From assembly GCA_023395515.1 (NCBI GenBank), contig JAEWZB010000075.1, positions 1 to 49,660 on the forward strand: a stretch of 49,660 bases of DNA, given 5' to 3'. How positions within the stretch are numbered: the stretch's first letter is position 1; every line of letters starts with the position of its first letter. Positions 1-8,680 of this stretch are shown in pieces. The position numbers and the translations under genes are program-made. Under the pieces are notes generated by a model. That model was not told the DNA's origin and ran no database searches. It saw nothing but the letters and a program-made list of their open reading frames with translations. The DNA comes from Bacillota bacterium. Its GTDB lineage: Bacteria; Bacillota; Syntrophomonadia; Syntrophomonadales; Syntrophomonadaceae.

Positions 1-1
1 C

Positions 2-154
2 AACATAATAGTCCTTTCCCAAGCTTATGTTCCGGATAACCCGGTAAAACCCAATAAAATGCTTAACATAGCTATAGCCGGGGTATTAGGCTTAATGCTA
101 TCCATCTTCGGCGTATTTTTAGCAGAATACCTGCGGGAAGAAAAAGAAAAGTAA
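2..154 (+). CDS. Chain-length determinant (Wzz/YveK-like), C-terminal fragment
   Basis: This is the last 50 codons of a gene whose start lies outside the window. The fragment reads as a segment with a Pro-rich stretch (VPDNPVKPNK), one hydrophobic helix (IAIAGVLGLMLSIFGVFLAEYL) and a short charged tail (REEKEK) before TAA. A Pro-rich run followed by a final transmembrane helix and a cytoplasmic charged tail is the typical C-terminus of Wzz/YveK/CapA-type polysaccharide co-polymerases, which set glycan chain length in the inner membrane. Its place directly upstream of an O-antigen-ligase-like gene supports this. Only the end is visible, so a tyrosine-kinase fusion or another family with the same tail cannot be excluded. 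Confidence 0.6.
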   Translation, partial: NIIVLSQAYVPDNPVKPNKMLNIAIAGVLGLMLSIFGVFLAEYLREEKEK

Positions 155-320
155 AAAGATAAACGTGAAACGTAAGACAGTAAGACCGAGGGTCATGGGG
201 ACGGTTCGAGCGTCCCGAAGCAGAGCGAAGGCCGGTAGGGAAGACGATGGAACTGTCCCCATGGCTAAGACATCAAACGTTTAACGTCTAACGTTTTACC
301 TTATTACTAGGAGTAATAAC
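155..320. other. Intergenic: AAACGT-rich tracts around REP-like repeat copy 1
   Basis: This spacer has no gene. It contains short AAACGT/ACGTTT-rich tracts at about 163-178 and 272-300, on either side of REP-like copy 1. A clear AGGAG ribosome binding site for the next gene lies near 309-313. Confidence 0.6.
194..265 (+). repeat. REP-like palindromic repeat, copy 1
   Basis: This ~72-bp intergenic element starts CATGGGGACGGTTC and ends GGAACTGTCCCCATGG, so its ends are inverted repeats that can pair. An inner pair (GCGTCC and AGGGAAGACG) could form a second stem. Near-identical elements lie at 3234-3305, 7077-7150 and 8554-8624. Similar GGGGACGGTTC palindromes are widespread in clostridial genomes and resemble REP elements mobilised by IS200-type RAYT transposases; no such transposase is in this window, so that link is inference. 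Confidence 0.8.
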
Positions 321-3197
321 ATGGCTAAAAAGAAAAAAGATATACAAGTTAAACAGAATACACAAAAACCCCAGTTTCCCAACTGGCTTCCTATAGCTAC
401 CTTCATAGCCTTAGGAATCCTTATCTTCTACCCCCCATTTTTCCGGGGCCTCTTTTTCAAAGAAGATATGTTCATATACCATATACTAACCGCCATAGTC
501 TTTACCCTTGTCTGGGTACAAAAAATCTATAAAAAAGACTATACTTTCTTAAAGACTCCGCTGGACTGGGCTATATTTGCCTACGCCGGGGCTTACCTGT
601 TATCCCTGATCGGTGCTGTACACCCCGGAGAAGCCTTTTACGGATTCTTACGGGTGCTTAACTTATTCATAATTTACTGGATGGTAACCCAACTAGTCAA
701 GAACTATCGCGATTACGAAACTATCCTAAAAATAATCCTGGCTGCCGGAACCGGAGTAGCTGTAATCGGAATATTGGCTGCTACCGGCTATTCTAATTAC
801 CCCTCGGCATTTGATGGTAAAGTAATCCTGTCTACTTTGCAATATCCTAATACTACCGCAGCTTACTTAGCAGTAATCAGTTTGCTGGCCATTTCCTTAG
901 TAATTACTGAAAAAAGGTTATTAACCAAAGTAATATATCTATCGGCTACCTTTTTGATGATATTAGTAATACTTTGCACTTTATCTAAAGGAGCTTGGCT
1001 CATATTCGTCATCGGAGCATTGTTGCTTCTAGCCGGTATGCCTGGTTTACATAAAATAAGCTCCCTTTATGCCTTGGGTATAGCCTTTGCAGCTGCGGGC
1101 GCGACTTATACAAAATTTCAACCGGCCATAAGAGCTGAAGAGACAGCTCTACCATACCTCTTTATCGGGTTATTAATCGTATTAGCCGGGCAGTTGCTAT
1201 GGGAGGGCTTTTTGCGCTTAAACCAAAGCATGAGATCCAAAACAGCCGTTATTGCAGTTTCTCTTATTGCCTTAATTACTATAGCCATAGGTAGCATATT
1301 CTTTTTAGGCGGCAGCAGCTTTGAGGCTGAAGATATTACTAACGAATTATCCCGCTTCACTGATTTTAGTGACAGCAGTTATACTTACCGGGCCGATTTT
1401 ATCCGTTGGGGTATTGGCATAGTCAAAGATTATCCTATAAATGGTACCGGTGCAGGAGGCTGGAATGCTTTATATCATCAGTACCAGGATTATTTAATGT
1501 TTACTACCGAAGCCCATAACCATTTTATTCAGGTATGGGTAGAGGCAGGAACCATCGGCTTAGCAGCTTTTATAGCTATTTGGATAATGCTTTTTATGGT
1601 AGCTTTTAAGACTTACCGGCACGAAAAAGAACAGAAAAACACCAAAGCACAAGTCCTGATCTGGGGAACCTTTACCTCCGCTGTAGCCTTAGGAGTTCAT
1701 GCCGCTATGGACTTTGATTTATCCTTAGCCTCTATAGCCCTGCTTGTCTGGATACTATTTGGCTTGATTAGTGCTGTTTCATACTTTGATAGCGAGGAAA
1801 ATGGGGAAATAACTAGGTTCAATAAAGCTCATCCGGCATTTAACATAGGTATAGCCGTAATATGTGTTTTACTATTAGTCATATGCGGTAGTAGCTACCA
1901 TATGGCTTATAAAAATGCGCTAAAAGCTGCTGTGTCTATACAAGCTATGACTCCGGATAAATCCTCCGTAGAACAAAACGAACATTACCAGACTGCCCTA
2001 AAATATTATGAAAAAGCCATAAGACTAGATAATAATAATGCCGAATACTATACTGATTTAGCTTATGCTTATGCCCTACGCTATACCAGCTTAAAACAAG
2101 CGGGACATCAGTTAGCTAACCAGGCCTATCAAGATACGTTAAAAATGATAGAAAAGGCCGAAAAACTGAAAGGCTATGATATTAAAGTACGCAGTTCCCT
2201 GATAAATACTGCCAGCATGTTAGGGGATTTTGACTTAATGCTTAGACAAGCCGAAGGTGCCGTATTATCTAATCCTAATGATATCAATGCTTATGAATCA
2301 TTAACTCAAGTACTTGGGGCGGGACTTAAGCATTACCAAGAAATTGATGATAAAGAAAAAGTGGCTGACATTGCCGCCAATTTAGCTAATCTGGAAGAGC
2401 GGCTGGAAAAGCAAAAAACTAAAATTAATCCTGACAAACGATGGAATGGTACACCACTTAAGTTAAGTGGCGAGCATCTAATGAACATAGCAAAGGCTAA
2501 TTACATATTAGGCGAATATAATAAAAGTTTATCCGTTTTTGAAACATATACTACTAATCTACTAAAATTGGAATTTACAGATACTGAATTTGCCAATACC
2601 TTCATTGAAAATGTTAATTGGTCGGTAGCGCCGGTAAAAGATAAGGATGCAAGCGGTGGTACAGTTTTAAAAGTAATGGCCAAAAGAGATTTAGGTGGCT
2701 GGCCTAATGTAATGAATCTAGCTTCACAAATTCCAGTACAAGCTGGAGCTGAATACATATTAGAAGTGAGATATAAGATTGACTCTTTAACTCATGGGGG
2801 TATTGCTGATACCTCTAACTCCATAGGTATATGGGGCTCTACTATAGGTGAAGTAGAAGCTAAAAATACTAGTTTATCTTTCCATCGTGGGGCAGTAGAA
2901 AAACCGCAGCCTGATTGGAATACGGTACAGCAGCAATTACTGGTAGACGAAGGACATAACGCCCGCAGACTTTATATTGGAACAGGCAGCATCGGCGCAG
3001 GTAGTACCTTCTACATTGATTATATAAAGTTTTATCCTGTATTAAATAATAATACCCCACCCCAGATTATGGATCAGTATGTCTGGTACGCAGCCAGCTT
3101 ATACAAAACCGGCAAAATAGTAGAAGCTCAAGATTTAGCCGAGCAAATAAAAACTATAAATGGAAATACTTACAAAATATACGAAGATTTAATATAA
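321..3197 (+). CDS. O-antigen ligase/polymerase-family membrane protein with TPRs and a CBM-like domain
   Basis: A 958-residue protein with an AGGAG ribosome binding site 7 bases before its ATG. Residues ~20-520 form about a dozen hydrophobic helices. They include the Wzy_C/WaaL signature GTGAGGWNALYH followed by EAHNHFIQVWVEAGTIGL near residues 375-410, whose His lies in the periplasmic/outer loop typical of O-antigen ligases. Residues ~550-750 are TPR-like helices (ALKYYEKAIRLDNNNAEYY). Residues ~755-900 are beta-rich and end in STFYIDYIKFYPV, like a jelly-roll carbohydrate-binding module. A last TPR-like helix pair follows. Such proteins transfer or polymerise undecaprenyl-linked glycans on the outer membrane face. 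A second, simpler Wzy-like protein lies at 13685-14998, so this one may be the ligase to protein or cell wall. That division of labour is inference. Confidence 0.85.
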   Translation: MAKKKKDIQVKQNTQKPQFPNWLPIATFIALGILIFYPPFFRGLFFKEDMFIYHILTAIVFTLVWVQKIYKKDYTFLKTPLDWAIFAYAGAYLLSLIGAVHPGEAFYGFLRVLNLFIIYWMVTQLVKNYRDYETILKIILAAGTGVAVIGILAATGYSNYPSAFDGKVILSTLQYPNTTAAYLAVISLLAISLVITEKRLLTKVIYLSATFLMILVILCTLSKGAWLIFVIGALLLLAGMPGLHKISSLYALGIAFAAAGATYTKFQPAIRAEETALPYLFIGLLIVLAGQLLWEGFLRLNQSMRSKTAVIAVSLIALITIAIGSIFFLGGSSFEAEDITNELSRFTDFSDSSYTYRADFIRWGIGIVKDYPINGTGAGGWNALYHQYQDYLMFTTEAHNHFIQVWVEAGTIGLAAFIAIWIMLFMVAFKTYRHEKEQKNTKAQVLIWGTFTSAVALGVHAAMDFDLSLASIALLVWILFGLISAVSYFDSEENGEITRFNKAHPAFNIGIAVICVLLLVICGSSYHMAYKNALKAAVSIQAMTPDKSSVEQNEHYQTALKYYEKAIRLDNNNAEYYTDLAYAYALRYTSLKQAGHQLANQAYQDTLKMIEKAEKLKGYDIKVRSSLINTASMLGDFDLMLRQAEGAVLSNPNDINAYESLTQVLGAGLKHYQEIDDKEKVADIAANLANLEERLEKQKTKINPDKRWNGTPLKLSGEHLMNIAKANYILGEYNKSLSVFETYTTNLLKLEFTDTEFANTFIENVNWSVAPVKDKDASGGTVLKVMAKRDLGGWPNVMNLASQIPVQAGAEYILEVRYKIDSLTHGGIADTSNSIGIWGSTIGEVEAKNTSLSFHRGAVEKPQPDWNTVQQQLLVDEGHNARRLYIGTGSIGAGSTFYIDYIKFYPVLNNNTPPQIMDQYVWYAASLYKTGKIVEAQDLAEQIKTINGNTYKIYEDLI

Positions 3198-3233
3198 TAA
3201 TTTTTTAAAAAAAGAATCAGCGAAAAGAAGAGC

Positions 3234-3305
3234 CATGGGGGCGGGGCGAGCGTCCCGAAGCGTAGCTGAGGCCGAGAGGGAAGACGATGGAACTGTCCCT
3301 ATGGC
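3234..3305 (+). repeat. REP-like palindromic repeat, copy 2
   Basis: This copy has the same layout as copy 1 but with GCGGGGCG in place of ACGGTTCG and CTGTCCCTATGG at the right end. The outer stem is therefore partly decayed. It sits between the ligase-like gene and the 4,6-dehydratase gene. Confidence 0.75.
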
Positions 3306-3356
3306 TTCGCGGTACTCCGCGTCCAGAATTAAAAAGAGAACAAGGATAGTGAAATA

Positions 3357-5216
3357 ATGAACCAAACTATACGAATAATAGCCCTAATGCTCATAGATGC
3401 CCTATTTATTGTCCTATCACTAAGCTTAGCCTTAATATTACGCTTTGAAGGTAATATACCGGAGCAATATATAAATAATGCAACTTATCTAGTGCCTTAC
3501 TATATTATTCTAACTATAGCTTTTATGCATCTATTCAGGCTTTATCACCGCATGTGGCAATATGCCAGCATAGGAGAGCTGTACGGAATATTTAAAGCTA
3601 TCACTACCAGTTCTTTATTAGTAGTCCTATGCATATATACGGTTAATCTTCCTAACTTACCCCGTAGCGTATACATTCTAAGCTGGCTTTTAATTATGAT
3701 ATTTATTGGCGGTTCCCGCTTAGGCTGGCGCATACTAAGAGATTATTTTATCAGTGAAAAAGTTAGTAAAGGCAAAAACGCTCTCATAATCGGTGCCGGT
3801 GATGGTGGAGCTATGGTGATAAGGGAACTCCTTAACAATCCCGGTCTTAACCTAACCCCCATGGGCTTAATTGATGATAATAAATACAAGCAAAAACTAT
3901 CTGTATTCGATATCCCCGTATTAGGTAAGCGTAGGGATATTCCAGCTATAGTAAGAGAACGTAACATAGAAGAGATAATAATTGCGATTCCTTCAGCTAG
4001 TGGAAAGACTATCCGAGAAATTATGGAGATTTGTAGTGCTACTGATGCTAAGGTCAGAATATTTCAAGGTACTTCAGGACTACTTGCAGATAAGTATGAA
4101 TTTAGAGAAATACAGCTGGAGGATTTACTTAGACGTGACCCAGTTGAACTTAATCTAAACAAAATATCCGGCTACATTCAAGATAAATCTATATTAATTA
4201 GTGGAGCAGGTGGTTCCATAGGTTCCGAGCTGTGTAGGCAGATTAGCTCCTTTCTACCGAAAGCAATTATTTTAGTAGAATACAGTGAGAATAACTTATT
4301 TCAAATAGAAGCAGAATTAAAAGAAATATATCCCGGCTTAGTAATCCAGGCTGAGCTAGTCGATATTAAAGATAAAGATAGATTACATAAAGTATTTAAA
4401 ACATATAGTCCGGAAGTAGTTTTTCATGCTGCTGCTTATAAACATGTACCCATGATGGAAAAGCATCCTCGGGAAGCCTTAAAAAATAACATTTTAGGTA
4501 CAAAAAACATGGCAGAAATATCTCATCAAGTAGGGGTAGAAACTTTTATACTAATATCTACTGATAAAGCTGTTGACCCTTCTAGTGTAATGGGAGCAAC
4601 TAAAAGAATTGCCGAATTAATAATTCGAGAAATGGATAATACCAGTGAAAACACTAACTTTGCGGCTGTTAGGTTCGGCAATGTATTAGGCAGTAATGGC
4701 AGTGTTATACCGATTTTCGAAAAGCAGATTAAAAAAGGTGGACCGGTGACAGTTACGGATAAGGAAATGACCCGCTACTTTATGACGATTCCCGAAGCTG
4801 TACAGCTAGTAATTCAAGCGGGAGCGATGGCTAAAGGCGGAGAAATATTTGTCTTAGATATGGGAGAACCAGTTAAAATAATGGACTTAGCTGCAGATTT
4901 AATAAAACTCCATGGTTATGAACCAGATAAAGATATAAAAATTGAGATAACCGGGATAAGGCCAGGAGAAAAATTACACGAAGAACTTTTCACTGCCAGT
5001 GAGCAAATGTGTGCTACCTATCATGACCGCATACTAGTTATGGAAAAAGAGCCGGATACACACCGAGTTCTGGATACTATTGATACCTTACTAGTGAAAA
5101 ATGTTTTTTTTGATTCCATAGATGCTATAGAAGTAATAAGAAAAATCCTGCCGCAATTTAGAGCAGATAGTGTAGAATTAGGCAAAAAAGAAATCGTAGC
5201 AACGATAGAAAATTAG
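3357..5216 (+). CDS. Membrane-bound NDP-sugar 4,6-dehydratase (PglF/WbpM/CapD family)
   Basis: A 619-residue protein with full family length. Residues ~7-125 form four transmembrane helices. A first Rossmann-like domain begins at NALIIGAGDGGA (~142). The catalytic SDR domain begins at SILISGAGGSIGSELCRQ (~276-293) and contains TDKAVDPSSVMGATKR (~402-417). Here the usual SDR Tyr is replaced by Met before the conserved Lys, as in PglF and WbpM. The expected reaction is UDP-GlcNAc to UDP-2-acetamido-2,6-dideoxy-4-hexulose at the cytoplasmic membrane. PglE-, PglD- and PglC-like genes at 22.4-24.9 kb would carry the product on to UDP-diNAc-bacillosamine and its lipid-linked form. The choice of PglF over other dehydratases in the family rests on that context. 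Confidence 0.9.
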   Translation: MNQTIRIIALMLIDALFIVLSLSLALILRFEGNIPEQYINNATYLVPYYIILTIAFMHLFRLYHRMWQYASIGELYGIFKAITTSSLLVVLCIYTVNLPNLPRSVYILSWLLIMIFIGGSRLGWRILRDYFISEKVSKGKNALIIGAGDGGAMVIRELLNNPGLNLTPMGLIDDNKYKQKLSVFDIPVLGKRRDIPAIVRERNIEEIIIAIPSASGKTIREIMEICSATDAKVRIFQGTSGLLADKYEFREIQLEDLLRRDPVELNLNKISGYIQDKSILISGAGGSIGSELCRQISSFLPKAIILVEYSENNLFQIEAELKEIYPGLVIQAELVDIKDKDRLHKVFKTYSPEVVFHAAAYKHVPMMEKHPREALKNNILGTKNMAEISHQVGVETFILISTDKAVDPSSVMGATKRIAELIIREMDNTSENTNFAAVRFGNVLGSNGSVIPIFEKQIKKGGPVTVTDKEMTRYFMTIPEAVQLVIQAGAMAKGGEIFVLDMGEPVKIMDLAADLIKLHGYEPDKDIKIEITGIRPGEKLHEELFTASEQMCATYHDRILVMEKEPDTHRVLDTIDTLLVKNVFFDSIDAIEVIRKILPQFRADSVELGKKEIVATIEN

Positions 5217-5312
5217 GTGCGGGTTTGCAAGATGCAAAAGAAGTGAGTTGTTCATAGCAAGATGTCTAACTTCTAACTTCTAGCTACTAGCATAATAAAA
5301 AAGGGGTAATTT

Positions 5313-6497
5313 ATGAATATTCCATTATTAGATCTAAAAAGACAATATAAAGATATAAAAACAGAAATAGAACGGGAAGTAAGTAGTGTTTTAGCTGATG
5401 CCCAGTACATAATGGGGGCTAATGTAAAAGCTTTCGAGCAAGAGTTTGCAGAATATACTGGAGCAAAAAATGCTATATCTGTAGCCAACGGAACAGATGC
5501 TTTAGTAATAGCATTAGAAGCTTTAGGGATAGGTGCAGGTGATGAAGTTATTACAACTCCTTTTACCTTTTTTGCGACTGCGGAAAGCATCTCCGCGGTA
5601 GGAGCAACGCCGGTGTTTGTTGATATACGCCCTGATACATATAACTTGGATGAAAAAAAAATAGAGGCCAAAATTACTCCTAAAACTAAAGCCATAATGC
5701 CAGTACATATATTTGGACAACCCTGTGAAATGGATAAAATAAATGAGATTGCTAAAAAGCATAATCTCTATGTAATAGAGGATGCCTGCCAAGCAGTAGG
5801 GGCTATGTACAAAGGAAAGAAAGCTGGGAACCTAGCTGATATAGCTTGTTTTTCCTTTTTTCCCACGAAAAATCTTGGTTGCGCCGGTGACGGAGGCATG
5901 ATAACTACTAACGATGAAAAATTAAATGTAATCTGTCAAGCTTTACGGACTCACGGTAGCGGCCAGGCAGGACAAGCTGCTTATAACCTTATTCATAATA
6001 TTACCGATGATGTAAATGAAGATGACGGAGCCGATAATACTGTTTATAATCCCTTAAAATATTATAATTATCTTATCGGGCATAATTCCCGCTTAGATGA
6101 AGTGCAAGCCACTATATTAAGGGTTAAACTGAAAAAACTAGACGAATATAACTGGATGAGGCGCGAGATTGCCTTATACTACAATGAAAAGTTATTCGGA
6201 GGAAATTATGTAACTCCGGCACAAATTGATGATATCGAATCAGTATACCACCTATATATACTACAATCCGAAAATCGGACAGAAGTGGTTAAAAGTCTAG
6301 CGGAAAAAAAAATAGCTACTGGGATATATTATCCTATACCATTACATTTACAAAAGGTTTATAAAGACTTAGGTTATCAGCCGGGAGATTTACCGGTAGC
6401 CGAGTACCTATCTCACCGGACTTTCGCCATACCCTGCTTCCCGGAACTGACGGATGAAGAAAAGATTTATATTGTTAATGCCTTGAAGGAGATATAG
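5313..6497 (+). CDS. DegT/DnrJ/EryC1/StrS sugar aminotransferase (WbpE-like)
   Basis: A 394-residue PLP-dependent aminotransferase with AGGGG ahead of its ATG. It begins with MNIPLLDLKRQY, typical of this family. The internal aldimine Lys is K186 in FFPTKNLGCAGDGG. VANGTDALVIAL binds PLP phosphate, and the sugar-binding C-terminal half is present. The next gene starts 3 bases after its stop and encodes an acetyltransferase of the WbpD type, and a UDP-GlcNAc 6-dehydrogenase and a Gfo/Idh oxidoreductase follow. This order matches the WbpA/B/E/D route, so the likely reaction is transamination of UDP-2-acetamido-3-keto-glucuronic acid to the 3-amino sugar with glutamate. The substrate is inferred from context. 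Confidence 0.88.
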   Translation: MNIPLLDLKRQYKDIKTEIEREVSSVLADAQYIMGANVKAFEQEFAEYTGAKNAISVANGTDALVIALEALGIGAGDEVITTPFTFFATAESISAVGATPVFVDIRPDTYNLDEKKIEAKITPKTKAIMPVHIFGQPCEMDKINEIAKKHNLYVIEDACQAVGAMYKGKKAGNLADIACFSFFPTKNLGCAGDGGMITTNDEKLNVICQALRTHGSGQAGQAAYNLIHNITDDVNEDDGADNTVYNPLKYYNYLIGHNSRLDEVQATILRVKLKKLDEYNWMRREIALYYNEKLFGGNYVTPAQIDDIESVYHLYILQSENRTEVVKSLAEKKIATGIYYPIPLHLQKVYKDLGYQPGDLPVAEYLSHRTFAIPCFPELTDEEKIYIVNALKEI

Positions 6498-6500
6498 TTA

Positions 6501-7109
6501 ATGTCTGAAAAAAAATATTTTGTTCACGAATCAAGCTACATAGATGAACCATGTGAAATCGGAAAAGGTACAAAGATATGGCATTTTTCGCATATCATGC
6601 CTAACTCTAAAATAGGTATGAATTGCAATATCGGGCAAAACGTAGTTATATCACCCCAAGTAATACTCGGCAATGGAGTAAAAATACAAAACAATGTTTC
6701 CGTTTATACCGGAGTAATATGTGAAGATGATGTGTTTCTAGGGCCATCATGCGTGTTTACTAATGTTATTAACCCCAGAAGCTTTATTGCCCGTAAGGAT
6801 GAATTTAAAACTACCTTAATTAAAAAAGGCGCCAGCATAGGAGCTAACGCCACCATAATTTGCGGAAATACTATTGGACAATATGCCCTTATTGGAGCTG
6901 GTACTGTAGTTACCAAAGATATTCCCGACTATGCCCTAGTTGTTGGAAACCCAGCTAAGATTATAGGCTATGTATGTAAATGTGGTGAAAAACTAGAATT
7001 TGATGAAATGAATCAGGCCTCCTGCCCACACTGTTTACAAAGATATACTTATAGTAAGGAGTCAGGGATACAGAGCCATGGGGACGGTTCACTTGTCCTC
7101 GAGCGATAG
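6501..7109 (+). CDS. Left-handed beta-helix N-acetyltransferase (WbpD-like)
   Basis: A 202-residue hexapeptide-repeat acyltransferase preceded by AAGGAGATAT overlapping the end of the aminotransferase gene. It starts with YFVHESSYIDEPCEIGKGTK. Repeats such as IGMNCNIGQNVVISP and IGANATIICGNTIGQYALIGAGTVVTKDIP follow. The C-terminus carries a small zinc-ribbon-like motif (CKCGEKLEF...CPHCLQRY), common in WbpD homologues. The expected reaction is 3-N-acetylation of UDP-GlcNAc3N-uronic acid with acetyl-CoA. The last ~11 residues and the stop codon come from REP-like repeat copy 3, so the native C-terminus was probably replaced just after the zinc ribbon. The enzyme core is complete. Confidence 0.88.
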   Translation: MSEKKYFVHESSYIDEPCEIGKGTKIWHFSHIMPNSKIGMNCNIGQNVVISPQVILGNGVKIQNNVSVYTGVICEDDVFLGPSCVFTNVINPRSFIARKDEFKTTLIKKGASIGANATIICGNTIGQYALIGAGTVVTKDIPDYALVVGNPAKIIGYVCKCGEKLEFDEMNQASCPHCLQRYTYSKESGIQSHGDGSLVLER

Positions 7110-7150
7110 CGAAGAGCCGAAAGGGAAGACAAGGGAACTGTCCCCGTGGC
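7077..7150 (+). repeat. REP-like palindromic repeat, copy 3, overlapping a gene end
   Basis: This copy runs from CATGGGGACGGTTC to GGGAACTGTCCCCGTGG. Its first third is translated as the last residues (HGDGSLVLER) and the stop of the acetyltransferase gene. Confidence 0.78.
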
Positions 7151-7212
7151 GTACAGCGCAAATCATAATAATCATAAAAAATCAGCGTCCATAAATGAGG
7201 GAGGAAGAAATA

Positions 7213-8535
7213 ATGTCCATGAAAGAAACCTTACTAAAAAAAATCAACAATAAAGAAATCGTCGTAGGCGTAGTCGGTCTTGGATATGTCGGCTTACCTC
7301 TGGCAGTTGAAAAGGCTAAAGCCGGTTATAAAACTATTGGCTTTGATGTACAAGACCGCAAAGTAGAAATGGTAAACCAAGGTATAAACTACATAGGTGA
7401 CGTAGTAGACAGTGACTTAAAAGAACTGGTGGAAAAAGGTATGCTATCTGCTACTTGTGACTTCTCCTTTATAAAAGATGTAGATTTCATAGCTATTGCA
7501 GTACCTACTCCACTTGATGAATATCAACAACCGGACATCACCTATGTAAAAGATTCTACCCAGGAAGTTTCTAAATACCTGCGTAAAGGCAGTATGGTCG
7601 TGTTAGAATCTACTACCTATCCGGGCACAACTGAAGAATTAATGATGCCCCTACTCGAACAAGGTTCAGGCCTGAAATGCGGAGAAGATTTTTATCTAGC
7701 CTTCTCACCTGAGCGGGTAGATCCCGGTATTCTGATATATCAAACTAAAAATACTCCCAAAGTAGTAGGCGGCGTAGGCAAAGATGCCACCGAAGTTATT
7801 GCCGCCATGTATAGAAATGTACTCGAAGGTGATATATTTGAAGCATCCTCGCCGAAGATAGCTGAAATGGAAAAGATATTGGAAAACACTTACCGCAATG
7901 TAAATATCGGCTTAATAAATGAACTCGCCATACTTTGCAACAAAATGGATATTAATATATGGGAGGTAATAGAGGCGGCCAAGACTAAGCCTTTCGGCTT
8001 TACTCCCTTTTACCCCGGACCCGGTTTAGGCGGCCATTGCATACCCTTAGATCCTTATTATCTATCATGGAAAGCCCGTGAATACGGTTTTCACACTTCA
8101 ATGATAGAAACTTCCATGATGGTTAATGACCGTATGCCCGAATATACCGTAGAGCGGGCAGGAAAAATACTTAACCGCTTCAGAAAAGCCTTAAATGGCT
8201 CCCGAGTCCTAATCATAGGCATTGCCTACAAAGGTGATATTGACGATTACCGGGAAAGTCCGGCTATAAAAGTAATAGATGAATTCGAAAAAGTAGGTTC
8301 GGTAATAGAGTTTTACGATCCCTTTGTCAGCGAATATGAGGAAAAAGGCCAAACCGTAAAAGGTTTGCCTGAATTAACTGCAGAAAAAATACAAGCAGCC
8401 GATATAGTAGTAATAACTGCTAACCATACTAAAGGAGTAGATTACGAACTTATCCAAAAAAACGCTAAATACATATTCGACACCAAAAACGCCCTGAAAA
8501 ACATAACGAACCGGGACAATATAGAATTATTGTAA
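7213..8535 (+). CDS. wbpA: UDP-N-acetylglucosamine 6-dehydrogenase (WbpA-like)
   Basis: A 440-residue nucleotide-sugar dehydrogenase. An in-frame ATG at 7195 exists, but the GAGGGAGGAAG ribosome binding site lies after it and points to the ATG at 7213. The N-terminal NAD-binding motif is VVGVVGLGYVGLPLAVEKA. The central domain has AVPTPLDEYQQPD and STTYPGTTEEL. The catalytic Cys is in GPGLGGHCIPLDPYYLSWKA (about residue 276), and the C-terminal UDP-binding domain has IGIAYKGDIDDYRESPA. The enzyme oxidises C6 of UDP-GlcNAc twice to the uronic acid with NAD+. It feeds the WbpB/E/D-like steps encoded next to it and the WbpI-like epimerase at 17953. Confidence 0.9.
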   Translation: MSMKETLLKKINNKEIVVGVVGLGYVGLPLAVEKAKAGYKTIGFDVQDRKVEMVNQGINYIGDVVDSDLKELVEKGMLSATCDFSFIKDVDFIAIAVPTPLDEYQQPDITYVKDSTQEVSKYLRKGSMVVLESTTYPGTTEELMMPLLEQGSGLKCGEDFYLAFSPERVDPGILIYQTKNTPKVVGGVGKDATEVIAAMYRNVLEGDIFEASSPKIAEMEKILENTYRNVNIGLINELAILCNKMDINIWEVIEAAKTKPFGFTPFYPGPGLGGHCIPLDPYYLSWKAREYGFHTSMIETSMMVNDRMPEYTVERAGKILNRFRKALNGSRVLIIGIAYKGDIDDYRESPAIKVIDEFEKVGSVIEFYDPFVSEYEEKGQTVKGLPELTAEKIQAADIVVITANHTKGVDYELIQKNAKYIFDTKNALKNITNRDNIELL

Positions 8536-8553
8536 AACGTAAAGAGTGAGGGG

Positions 8554-8624
8554 CATGGGGACGGTTCGAGCGTCCTCGAGCGCAGCGAAGAGCCGTAGGG
8601 AAGACGATGGACTGTCCCCGTGGC
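8554..8624 (+). repeat. REP-like palindromic repeat, copy 4
   Basis: This copy runs from CATGGGGACGGTTCGAGCGTCC to GGACTGTCCCCGTGG. One A is missing from the right arm compared with copy 1. It lies between the dehydrogenase and oxidoreductase genes. Confidence 0.78.
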
Positions 8625-8680
8625 TAACGCCAGATATCAGGTATAAAAGACCCAGCGTCAGAAAAAAGGAGCTTTAAACC

